From positions 29,505-93,504 of the forward strand of contig NZ_JACLAW010000016.1 of assembly GCF_014230315.1 (NCBI RefSeq): a stretch of DNA of 64,000 nt, in the 5' to 3' direction. How positions within the stretch are numbered: the stretch's first letter is position 1; every line of letters starts with the position of its first letter. The position numbers and the translations under genes are program-made. The DNA is from Novosphingobium flavum. Lineage in GTDB: Bacteria > Pseudomonadota > Alphaproteobacteria > Sphingomonadales > Sphingomonadaceae. Positions 26,452 to 34,103 of this stretch are shown one piece after another. The notes under the pieces were generated by a model. That model was not told where the DNA came from, did no database searches, and saw only the letters and a program-made list of their open reading frames with translations.

Positions 26452-27684
26452 TCAGGCGACCTGCGCCGCGCCCTTGAACAGGGCGGTGCAGCGGCCTTGC
26501 ACCGGCTGGCGGTCGAACGGGGTATTGCCCGCGCTGGCGGCCATCTTGTCGGAATTGACGATCCACGGGCGGTCCGCGTCGATCACCGCGAGGTCGGCGG
26601 CAAGGCCTGCCTCAAGCCGTCCGGCCGCGACCCCGAGCAGGCGCGCGGGGTTTTCGGCGAGGAGGGCGAAGGCGCGGGCCGTGTCGATCACCCCGTCGCG
26701 CACCAGATTCAGCGTCATTGGCAGCAGGGTCTCGGCCCCGGCCATGCCCGGTTCGGCATCGGCGAAGGGTAGGCGCTTGTCTTCCGGCCCGCGCGGATCG
26801 TGGCCCGAGGCGATCACGTCGATCGTGCCATCGGCAATTGCGGCGATCACGGCGCGGCGGTCAGCCTCCTGCCGCAGCGGCGGGGAGAGGCGCAGGAAGG
26901 TGCGGAAATCGGCGAGCGCCGTGTCCGACAGCATAAAGTGGGCCGGGGTGACCCCCGCCGTGACCGCGACGCCGCGGGCCTTGGCGGCGCGGACGAGATC
27001 GAGCGCGGCGCGGGTCGTGACCTGCCGGATGTGGAGGCGGGCGCCGGCCATTTCGGCCAGGGCAATGTCGCGCGCGACGGCAAGGGCCTCGGCCTCGGCC
27101 GGAGCGGAGGGCAGGCCGAGGCGGGTTGCCATTTCAGAGGCCGTCGCGACCGCGCTGCCGGTGATCCCGGCGTCTTCGGCATGGGTGACGACGACCATGC
27201 CGAGCATGGCGCAGTAGCGCAGCAGGCGCAGCATGGTGCCCGAATCGGAAATCCAGCCGCGCCCGGTGCTGACGGCTTTCGCGCCAGCATCGCGCATCAG
27301 GGCGACTTCGGCGATTTCGTTGCCTTCGAGCGCGCGGGTGGCGGCGGCGAGCGGGTGGACCCACAGGCCGGGCTTGCCCGACTGGGCTGCGAAGCGCACG
27401 CGGGCCGGATGGTCGAGCGGCGGGCCTTGGTCGGGCATCAGCGCGGCGCGGGTGATCCCGCCGAAGTGGAAGGCAGGCTTGTCGACCGCGAAGACGCCGA
27501 GATCGACGAGGCCGGGGGCAACGAGCTGGCCCCTGGCGTCGAACAGGCGGTCCCCCTCCTGCGGGGTGACGTCGGGGCCGAGCGCGGTGATCCGGTCACC
27601 CTCGGTGCGGATCGTGCCCCTCACCGGCTCGCCGGTGGGCAGGACGAGGCGGGCGTTGGTGATGGCGAGCGGCTGGGAAATCAT
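26452..27684 (-). CDS. pyrX: dihydroorotase-like protein lacking the metal-binding HxH (PyrX/PyrC' type)
   Basis: 410 residues with the amidohydrolase architecture of dihydroorotase (VAPGLVDLGV, VTHAEDAG, IASGHDPRGPEDK, NPARLLG). The His-x-His that binds zinc after PGLVDL is replaced: residues 61-65 read DLGVF. The lysine carboxylation region is also unrecognisable. Such non-catalytic homologues encoded next to pyrB (PyrX or PyrC') are structural partners needed for aspartate transcarbamoylase assembly; a real PyrC must be elsewhere. It overlaps pyrB by 4 bases (ATGA) and follows it in the same operon. Confidence 0.88.
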   Translation of the reverse strand: MISQPLAITNARLVLPTGEPVRGTIRTEGDRITALGPDVTPQEGDRLFDARGQLVAPGLVDLGVFAVDKPAFHFGGITRAALMPDQGPPLDHPARVRFAAQSGKPGLWVHPLAAATRALEGNEIAEVALMRDAGAKAVSTGRGWISDSGTMLRLLRYCAMLGMVVVTHAEDAGITGSAVATASEMATRLGLPSAPAEAEALAVARDIALAEMAGARLHIRQVTTRAALDLVRAAKARGVAVTAGVTPAHFMLSDTALADFRTFLRLSPPLRQEADRRAVIAAIADGTIDVIASGHDPRGPEDKRLPFADAEPGMAGAETLLPMTLNLVRDGVIDTARAFALLAENPARLLGVAAGRLEAGLAADLAVIDADRPWIVNSDKMAASAGNTPFDRQPVQGRCTALFKGAAQVA

Positions 27685-28694
27685 TGCCAGCCCTCCACGC
27701 CGCGCCCGCGCCTTGTCAGCACGTCGAGGCAGGCCATGCGCATGGCCACGCCCATCTCGACCTGGGTGGTGATCAGCGAGCAGCGCGGATCGTCGGCCAC
27801 GTTGCTGTCAATCTCGATCCCGCGGTTCATCGGCCCGGGGTGCATCACGAAGGCGCCGGGCGCGGCCTTGGCGAGGCGGTCTACCGTCAGTCCGTAGAGG
27901 TGGCGGTATTCGCGGGGGGAGGGGACGAACTGGCCCTGCATCCGCTCCAGCTGGAGGCGCAGCATCATCACCACGTCGGCCCCGGCGAGGGCGGCATCGA
28001 AATCATGGTAGGGCGTGACCTTGAGCTGTTCGATCTCGGCCGGCATCAGCGCGGGCGGGGCGCAGACGCGGACCTCGGCGCCGAGCGTGGTGAGCGCGTG
28101 GATGTTGGAACGGGCGACGCGGCTGTGGAGGATGTCGCCGCAGATCACCACCTTGAGGCCGCAGAACGGCTCGCCGCTCTCCCCCCGCTCGCGGAAGGCG
28201 CGGCGCATGGTGAGGGCATCGAGCAGGCCCTGCGTGGGGTGTTCGTGCTGGCCGTCTCCGGCGTTGAGCACGGGGCAATCAACCTTTTCCGCGATCAGCC
28301 GGACGGCGCCCGAGCTGGCGTGGCGGATCACGATCCCGTCGGCCCGCATGGCGTTGAGGGTGAGGGCCGTGTCGATCAGCGTTTCGCCCTTCTTCACCGA
28401 CGAGGTGGCCGCGTGCATGTTGATCACGTCGGCGCCGAGCCGTTTGCCTGCGATCTCGAACGACAGCAGGGTGCGGGTCGAGTTCTCGAAGAAGGCGTTG
28501 ATGATGGTCAGCCCCGAGAGAACCTCGGCGCGCTTCTGCGCGTGACGGTTGAGATCGACCCACTGTTCCGCCTCGTCGAGCAGGAAGAGTAGTTCGTGCG
28601 GGGCGAGGCCGGCCAGGCCGAGCAGGTCGCGATGCGGAAAGGCATCGCCGCCCGCGGGATAGCGGCCTTGCGGGGAAGAGTTCGAGGCTGTCAT
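27681..28694 (-). CDS. pyrB: aspartate carbamoyltransferase catalytic subunit
   Basis: 337 residues. The carbamoyl-phosphate site FFENSTRTLLSFE and the substrate motifs GDGQHEHPTQGLLDA and HPGPMNRG are all present. It catalyses the first committed step of pyrimidine synthesis. The MTASNSS start (28694) gives the family length; the open frame runs upstream into a palindromic region and is not coding there. First gene of the pyrB-pyrX operon. Confidence 0.96.
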   Translation of the reverse strand: MTASNSSPQGRYPAGGDAFPHRDLLGLAGLAPHELLFLLDEAEQWVDLNRHAQKRAEVLSGLTIINAFFENSTRTLLSFEIAGKRLGADVINMHAATSSVKKGETLIDTALTLNAMRADGIVIRHASSGAVRLIAEKVDCPVLNAGDGQHEHPTQGLLDALTMRRAFRERGESGEPFCGLKVVICGDILHSRVARSNIHALTTLGAEVRVCAPPALMPAEIEQLKVTPYHDFDAALAGADVVMMLRLQLERMQGQFVPSPREYRHLYGLTVDRLAKAAPGAFVMHPGPMNRGIEIDSNVADDPRCSLITTQVEMGVAMRMACLDVLTRRGRGVEGWQ

Positions 28695-28789
28695 TGAAGA
28701 CAGCGCCTTAGAGGGTGTTTGCCGGTTCGCCAACTGGTGGGAGGGATTCTTTGTGCGTGGACCGGTCCCGCCTGACGGCGTGACCTCGC

Positions 28790-28877
28790 GCCACCCACCA
28801 CCCCGCACCCCCGGCCCAACCGCCCATCGAGTGTACCCTGTGGGCGGTTGGGCCGGGGGTGCGGGGTGGTGGGTGGC
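28790..28877. repeat. 37-bp perfect inverted repeat (giant GC-rich hairpin)
   Basis: The left arm 28790-28826 and right arm 28841-28877 are exact reverse complements over 37 bases, with a 14-base loop (28827-28840). The arms are almost pure G+C on one strand side (GGGCCGGGGGTGCGGGGTGG on the right). It lies in the 284-base gap between divergent pyrB and sppA, where promoters are expected and a terminator is not. Confidence 0.95.
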
Positions 28878-28879
28878 AA

Positions 28880-28901
28880 GCCCCTCGCGGAGGCGAGGGG
28901 C
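28880..28901. repeat. second hairpin next to the 37-bp inverted repeat
   Basis: Arms GCCCCTCGC (28880-28888) and GCGAGGGGC (28893-28901) form a 9-bp stem with a 4-base loop, only two bases after the larger palindrome. Confidence 0.85.
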
Positions 28902-28978
28902 GCACCAAGCAAAGAATTGCAAAGCGCTCCACCGGTTCTATCAGGAACCTACTCTCCACTGTGCAGGTTCGACGCTTC

Positions 28979-30856
28979 ATGAAGTTCGCGCGCAAGGTCT
29001 GGCGGCTGTTGGTCGCGATCAAGGATGGGCTGTCGCTGCTGTTCCTGCTGCTGTTTTTCGGCGCGATCTATGCCCTGCTGGCCGGGCGGCCCGGCCCGGC
29101 GCAGGTGCGCGAGGGCGCGCTGTTGCTGCGGCTCAAGGGTGCGGTGGTGGAAGAGCCGGCCGAGGCCGATCCGATCGCCCTGCTGATGAGCGGCGGGGCG
29201 GGGCCGGCCCAGATGCGCGAGCGCGATCTGGTTCGCGCGATCGATACGGCGGCGGGCGACCGCCGGATCAAGGCGGTCGTGCTCGACCTTTCGGGGTTCA
29301 CGGGCGCGGGACGGGTGCACCTGGCCGAACTGGGCGCGGCGCTGGACCGGGTGAAAGCGGCGAAGAAGCCGGTGCTGACCTATGCCACCGCCTATGACGA
29401 CGATTCGCTGCTGCTGGCCGCCCATGCCAGCGAGGCGTGGATCAACCCGTTGGGCGCGGCCTATGTGTTGGGGCCGGGCGGGAACAGCCCCTATTACGGA
29501 GACCTCCTCGCCAAGTGGAAGGTGCAGGTCCACGTCTACCGGGTCGGCACTTACAAGGAATTCGTCGAGCCATATGTGCGCGACGCCATGTCCGAGCCGG
29601 CGCGCGAGGCGCGCAAGGCCGTGCTGGGGGCGCTTTTCGGGGAATGGAAGGCCAATGTCGCCAAGGCGCGGCCCAAGGCCAACCTGGCGCTGGTGACCAG
29701 CGATCCCGGGGCCTGGCTCAAGGCCTCGGGCGGGGATACGGCCAAGGCGGCGGTCGCGGCCGGGCTGGTCGACCGGATCGGTGACCGGGTGGAGTTCGGC
29801 GAGCGGGTGGCCGCCCTGGTGGGCGAGGACAAGCTCGATCCCAAGGCGGGCTCGTTCGTGCATACCCCGCTGAAGGCCTGGCTCGCGGCGAATCCCGCCC
29901 CGGGCGGCGGCAAGGGCATCGCCGTTCTGACCATCGCCGGGGATATCGTCGATGGCGATGCCGGGCCGGGGATGGCCGGGGGTGACCGGATCGCGGCCCT
30001 GCTGGACGGAGCCGAGGCGAAGAACATCGCCGGGCTGGTGGTGCGGGTCGATTCGCCCGGCGGCTCGGTGCTGGCCTCCGAGCAGATCCGCCGCGCGATC
30101 GAGCGGGTCAAGGCGCGCGGGATTCCGGTGGCCGTGTCGATGGCCAACCTTGCGGCGAGCGGGGGCTACTGGGTTTCGACCCCGGGTGCGCGGATCTTCG
30201 CCGAGCCCGAGACGGTGACCGGTTCGATCGGGATCTTCGCGGTCCTGCCGAGCTTCGAGAAGACGCTGGCCGACTACGGGGTCAAGTCCGACGGGGTGGG
30301 GACCACGCCGATGTCGGGCCAACCCGATATCATCGGCGGCTTCACGCCTGAGGTCGATTCGGTGTTCCAGCAGGGAATCGAGGCCGGCTATGCCCGGTTC
30401 ATCGGTCTCGTCGCCAAGTCGCGGGGGAAAACTCCCGCCGATATCGACCGGATCGCGCAGGGGCGCATCTGGGATGGAGGAACGGCGCGGCAGATCGGGC
30501 TGGTCGACCAGTTCGGCGGGCTTGACGATGCGCTCGGCTGGGTCGCGGGGCAGGCGAAACTGGACGAGGGCGACTGGCACCCGGTCTATCTCGGCGCGGG
30601 CCAGGGCGGACTGGCGGCCATGCTGGGCAAGGTGATCGGCGGCGACGACGACAGCGAGGCGCCGGAAAGCGACGCCGTGGCCCGCATCGCCCAGCGGCGC
30701 CAGCAGGCGCTGGGCGCGGCTCTCGCCTCGGTCCAGCGGCTCATGGGCGCCGAGGGCGCGCAGGCGCGGTGCCTTGGTTGTCCCGACGTTCCTGCCGCCC
30801 GCGGCGCGCAGCCAGCGCGGGGCTGGCTGGCGCTGCTGGTGCGGATTTTCGGCTAG
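28979..30856 (+). CDS. sppA: signal peptide peptidase SppA (67 kDa type)
   Basis: 625 residues. An N-terminal membrane anchor (about 12-36) is followed by two tandem ClpP-like S49 domains. The general-base Lys lies in the first half (VGTYKEFVEPY) and the nucleophile Ser in the second (NLAASGGYWVST), the layout of E. coli protease IV. VDSPGGSVLASEQIRR is the S49 signature. It degrades cleaved signal peptides in the inner membrane. The ATG at 28979 is the first Met before the anchor. Its stop overlaps a small gene on the opposite strand by 4 bases. Confidence 0.94.
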   Translation: MKFARKVWRLLVAIKDGLSLLFLLLFFGAIYALLAGRPGPAQVREGALLLRLKGAVVEEPAEADPIALLMSGGAGPAQMRERDLVRAIDTAAGDRRIKAVVLDLSGFTGAGRVHLAELGAALDRVKAAKKPVLTYATAYDDDSLLLAAHASEAWINPLGAAYVLGPGGNSPYYGDLLAKWKVQVHVYRVGTYKEFVEPYVRDAMSEPAREARKAVLGALFGEWKANVAKARPKANLALVTSDPGAWLKASGGDTAKAAVAAGLVDRIGDRVEFGERVAALVGEDKLDPKAGSFVHTPLKAWLAANPAPGGGKGIAVLTIAGDIVDGDAGPGMAGGDRIAALLDGAEAKNIAGLVVRVDSPGGSVLASEQIRRAIERVKARGIPVAVSMANLAASGGYWVSTPGARIFAEPETVTGSIGIFAVLPSFEKTLADYGVKSDGVGTTPMSGQPDIIGGFTPEVDSVFQQGIEAGYARFIGLVAKSRGKTPADIDRIAQGRIWDGGTARQIGLVDQFGGLDDALGWVAGQAKLDEGDWHPVYLGAGQGGLAAMLGKVIGGDDDSEAPESDAVARIAQRRQQALGAALASVQRLMGAEGAQARCLGCPDVPAARGAQPARGWLALLVRIFG

Positions 30857-31038
30857 GTCTCGACCGGGACTTCGCTGGGCGTTACGCCCGGATTGTCGGT
30901 ATCCGGGCCCTGCGGCGGGAAGCCTTCGGGCTCGGGTGGGACCCCGTCGGGCGTGATGACCGGGGGCAGTTCGCCGGGGAGCGACGGATCGATCGGCTCG
31001 GCTTCGTCGGGGCCGGGCGGCGCGGGCTGGGTGGCCAT
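30853..31038 (-). CDS. small proline-rich protein of unknown function
   Basis: 61 residues, about 30% proline and strongly acidic, with no membrane segment and few hydrophobic residues (MATQPAPPGPDEAEPIDPS...). A good Shine-Dalgarno (CAGGAG) stands seven bases before the ATG. I do not recognise a family. It is convergent with sppA, overlapping its stop by four bases. It is probably intrinsically disordered. Confidence 0.55.
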   Translation of the reverse strand: MATQPAPPGPDEAEPIDPSLPGELPPVITPDGVPPEPEGFPPQGPDTDNPGVTPSEVPVET

Positions 31039-31167
31039 GGGAAACTCCTGATGTCTCCTGGAACCAGCGTCCCGCCTGCAATATGGTTCCCCCCGCCCGG
31101 CAGCGCTTGCCCTTTTCGCGCGGGGCCGCTACGGGCCTCGGCTTCGGAATTTGGGCTTCGTCGGCAT

Positions 31168-31252
31168 GCGGGCGTGGCGGAATTGGTAGACGCGCTGGTT
31201 TTAGGTACCAGTATCGCAAGATGTGGGGGTTCGAGTCCCTTCGCCCGCACCA
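31168..31252 (+). tRNA. tRNA-Leu (anticodon UAG)
   Basis: The acceptor stem GCGGGCG (31168-31174) pairs with CGCCCGC (31242-31248). The anticodon stem CTGGT/ACCAG encloses TTTAGGT, giving anticodon UAG. A long class II variable arm (TATCGCAAGATGTG) is present and CCA is encoded (31250-31252). Trigger factor starts 59 bases downstream. Confidence 0.97.
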
Positions 31253-31310
31253 GTTTCCAGCCATCTTCGGGCCGACGCGGCAAGGGTGTTTGAAGAAGGC
31301 TTCTTTTGTC

Positions 31311-32861
31311 ATGCAGATTGTCGAGACCACCAACGAGGGTTTGAAGCGCGCCTACACGATCACGATCAAGGCCAGCCTGATCGCCGATCGCGTGGAAGGC
31401 GAAGTGGCGAAGATCGCGCCGCAGGTGCGGATGCCCGGTTTCCGCCCGGGCAAGGTGCCGGCCAACCTCGTCAAGAAGATGCACGGCGCCGCGCTCCATA
31501 GCGATGCGCTGCAGGCCGCGATCCGCGAAGCGATGGACAAGCTGGTGGCCGACAAGGCCCTGCGCCCGGCCATGCAGCCCGCCGTCGCGCTGGGTGAAGG
31601 CTACGAGGAAGGCAAGGACGCCGAGCTGACCGTCAGCCTCGAGGTCCTGCCCGTGATCGCCGCGCCGTCGGTCGATGGCCTCAAGCTCGACAAGCTGACC
31701 GTTCCGGTCACCGACGAGCAGGTCGACGAGCAGCTCCAGCGCATCGCCGCCGGCGCCAAGAACTTCACCGAGGCCAAGAAGGGCCACAAGGCCGCGACCG
31801 GCGACCAGCTGATCATCGACTTCGCCGGCAAGCTTGACGGCGAGCTGTTCGACGGCGGTTCGGCCGAGGACGCGGCGCTGGAAATCGGCTCGGGCCGCTT
31901 CATCCCCGGCTTCGAGGAGCAGCTGGTCGGCGTGAAGGCCGGTGACGAGACCACCATCACCGTGACTTTCCCGGCCGACTATCCGGCCGCCAACCTTGCC
32001 GGCAAGGACGCGACCTTCGACATCAAGGTCAAGGAAGTGAAGGTCGCCGGCGAGACCAAGATCGACGAGGACTTCGCCAAGAACCTCGGCCTCGAGAGCC
32101 TTGAGCAGCTCAAGGGCCTGCTGCGCGGCCAGCTGGAGCAGGAAACTGCCGGCCTAACCCGCACCCAGATGAAGCGCCAGCTGCTCGACATCCTTGCCGC
32201 CGGCCACGATTTCGACGTGCCGCCCTCGATGGTGGAAGCCGAGTTCGAGCAGATCTGGGCCCAGCTGACGCAGGAAGCCCAGCGCGAGGAAAACCCCGAG
32301 GAAGCTCTCGCGGAGATCGAGGCCGAGAAGGGCGACTACCGCAAGATCGCCGAGCGCCGCGTGCGTCTTGGCCTGCTGCTGTCGGAAATCGGCCAGGCCA
32401 ACGGCGTGGAAGTGAGCCAGCAGGAAATGTCCATGCTGCTCTCGCAGGCTGCCCAGCAGTACCGCCCGGAAGACCGCCAGCGCTTCATCGAATACGTCCG
32501 CTCCGAGCCGCTCGCCGCCGCCCAGCTGCGCGCCCCGCTCTATGAGGACAAGGTCGTCGACTTCCTGTTCGACAAGGCCGAAGTGAGCGAGCGCGAAGTG
32601 ACCCGCGACGAGCTGCAGGCCGCGATCGAAGCCGAGGAAGGCGCTGTCGCCGCTCCGGCCGAGAAGAAGAAGGCCCCGGCGAAGAAGGCGACCAAGGCCG
32701 CCGCAGAAGCTCCGGCTGAAGCTCCGGCCGCGGACGCTGCCGAGAAGCCGGCCAAGAAGGCTCCGGCGAAGAAGGCCAAGGCCGAGGAAGCTGCCGCCGA
32801 GGGCGCCGAAGAGGCCGCTCCGAAGAAGAAGGCTCCGGCCAAGAAGAAGACCGAGGCCTGA
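31311..32861 (+). CDS. tig: trigger factor (ribosome-associated chaperone and PPIase)
   Basis: 516 residues. The ribosome-binding tail domain carries GFRPGKVP (the GFRxGxxP signature, about 42-49). The FKBP-type PPIase domain is near 150-240 (GDQLIIDFAGKLDGELFDGG) and the helical chaperone domain follows. The last 70 residues are a Lys/Ala/Pro repeat tail (KKAPAKKATKAAAEAPAEAP...), making the protein longer than E. coli trigger factor (432). Such tails occur in some alphaproteobacteria; here it could add nucleic-acid or ribosome contacts. The start at 31311 matches MQIVETTNEGLKRAY. tRNA-Leu is upstream, clpP downstream. Confidence 0.96.
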   Translation: MQIVETTNEGLKRAYTITIKASLIADRVEGEVAKIAPQVRMPGFRPGKVPANLVKKMHGAALHSDALQAAIREAMDKLVADKALRPAMQPAVALGEGYEEGKDAELTVSLEVLPVIAAPSVDGLKLDKLTVPVTDEQVDEQLQRIAAGAKNFTEAKKGHKAATGDQLIIDFAGKLDGELFDGGSAEDAALEIGSGRFIPGFEEQLVGVKAGDETTITVTFPADYPAANLAGKDATFDIKVKEVKVAGETKIDEDFAKNLGLESLEQLKGLLRGQLEQETAGLTRTQMKRQLLDILAAGHDFDVPPSMVEAEFEQIWAQLTQEAQREENPEEALAEIEAEKGDYRKIAERRVRLGLLLSEIGQANGVEVSQQEMSMLLSQAAQQYRPEDRQRFIEYVRSEPLAAAQLRAPLYEDKVVDFLFDKAEVSEREVTRDELQAAIEAEEGAVAAPAEKKKAPAKKATKAAAEAPAEAPAADAAEKPAKKAPAKKAKAEEAAAEGAEEAAPKKKAPAKKKTEA

Positions 32862-32888
32862 TCCGCGCGATCGGTGCCAGGTGCGAGG

Positions 32889-32916
32889 GGGCGGGCCGCA
32901 AGGTCCGCCCTTTTCG
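32889..32916 (+). terminator. terminator after tig
   Basis: A 9-bp stem (32889-32897 with 32902-32910, one G-T pair) with a GCAA tetraloop, followed by TTTT. The same stem sequence with a different loop recurs behind rpoH (50840-50867). Confidence 0.88.
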
Positions 32917-33260
32917 TTTCTTTCCGGCCAATCGGGCGGCGGAGCGCGGAAGCCAAGTGCGCCGACGCCCCTTGCGGAACGCCGGCGCTTCCCCTCGGTG
33001 GTGGGGGGAATGGATCGCCCCGGGCGGGGCCTTGCCCTGGAATGGCTGGCGCGCGGATTCGGTTCCAGCGACGTTTGATCCGATCCGGTTGGAATTTTTC
33101 GCGGAATTCGCGGGCGAAGCCGGCGGGCCGCACGGGGCAGGGAGCCGGCTGCCGGCCTTTTCCGGGGCGGGAGGCCGTTCCCCCCGCTTTTCGGGGTTAA
33201 TGCCCTTGAACATCGCCGCCCGGCACGCGACATAGGCCGGACAACGCAATGAGGACCTCC
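32917..33260. other. non-coding gap between tig and clpP
   Basis: Several open frames exist here on both strands, but none has family similarity, a good ribosome-binding site or periodic codon use, and they overlap one another. Apart from the sigma-32-like site near its end I see nothing definite. Confidence 0.5.
33203..33235 (+). promoter_or_regulatory. candidate RpoH (sigma-32) promoter of clpP
   Basis: The -35-like CCCTTGAA (33203-33210) matches the heat-shock CTTGAA element exactly. About 17 bases later GCGACATAG (33227-33235) is a weaker match to the CCCCATNT -10. It lies just upstream of clpP, a classical RpoH target, and rpoH is in this window. Confidence 0.4.
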
Positions 33261-33944
33261 ATGCTCGATCTGTTCGGTGCTTCTTCTGCCCAGGGCAAGT
33301 TTTCTGTCGATCCCGTTACCGGCGCGCTCGTGCCGGTGGTGGTCGAGCAGACGAGCCGGGGGGAACGTTCCTTCGACATCTATTCGCGCCTTCTGCGCGA
33401 GCGCATCATCTTCGTGACCGGCGAGATCGAGGACCACATGGCCTCGATCATCGTGGCGCAGTTGCTGTTCCTCGAATCGGAAAATCCGTCGAAGGACATC
33501 TCGATGTACATCAACTCGCCCGGCGGCGTGGTGACGGCGGGCATGGCGATCCACGACACCATGCAGTACATCCGCCCGCGCGTTTCGACCGTGTGCATCG
33601 GCCAGGCCGCCTCGATGGGCTCGTTCCTGCTCGCCTCCGGCGAGCCGGGGATGCGCATTGCCCTGCCGAACTCGCGGATCATGGTTCACCAGCCCTCGGG
33701 CGGGGCGCGCGGCATGGCCTCGGACATCGAGATCCAGGCCCGCGAGATCCTGCGGATGCGCAAGCGTCTCAATGACATGTACGTGAAGTACACGGGCAAG
33801 ACCCTCGACGAGATCGAGCGGGCGATGGACCGCGACACCTTCCTCGAGGCCGACGAGGCACTGGCCTTCGGCCTGGTCGACAAGGTGTTCGAGAGCCGTC
33901 CGGCGTCCGACGCGATCCCGTCGCCGGACGACCCGACGACCTGA
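33261..33944 (+). CDS. clpP: ATP-dependent Clp protease proteolytic subunit
   Basis: 227 residues. The catalytic triad is present: Ser in CIGQAASMGSFLL, His in NSRIMVHQPSGG and Asp in TGKTLDEIERAMDRDTF. ClpP forms the 14-subunit peptidase barrel fed by ClpX and ClpA. ATG 33261 has GAGGA five bases upstream; another in-frame ATG (33249) is possible. clpX follows after 160 bases. Confidence 0.96.
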   Translation: MLDLFGASSAQGKFSVDPVTGALVPVVVEQTSRGERSFDIYSRLLRERIIFVTGEIEDHMASIIVAQLLFLESENPSKDISMYINSPGGVVTAGMAIHDTMQYIRPRVSTVCIGQAASMGSFLLASGEPGMRIALPNSRIMVHQPSGGARGMASDIEIQAREILRMRKRLNDMYVKYTGKTLDEIERAMDRDTFLEADEALAFGLVDKVFESRPASDAIPSPDDPTT

Positions 33945-34103
33945 GGCGAGATAGGTAGTTGTCCTTGGGTAGGGCCTTCCACTTCATGAGCCGGGAGCCT
34001 TCAGCACCCGGCAAGGAAGGCCTTGCTAAAGGGCAGGATTGATAAAAATCGGCGCCGGGCTATCCTCGGCGAGTCTCCCCCGCGGGGACTAACAGGAAAA
34101 GGC

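Noticed and set aside
28753..29397. Plus-strand frame reading through the 37-bp palindrome
   Set aside because: Its product would be a mirror of the repeat and then a wrong frame of sppA.
28949..31333. Open frame of 794 codons on the minus strand opposite sppA
   Set aside because: It is an antisense shadow in high-GC DNA; it has no family motifs, and sppA on the plus strand shows clear catalytic motifs over the same bases.
32917..33235. Several small frames in the tig-clpP gap
   Set aside because: They overlap one another, lack ribosome-binding sites and have arginine/proline-rich compositions expected of random GC-rich sequence.
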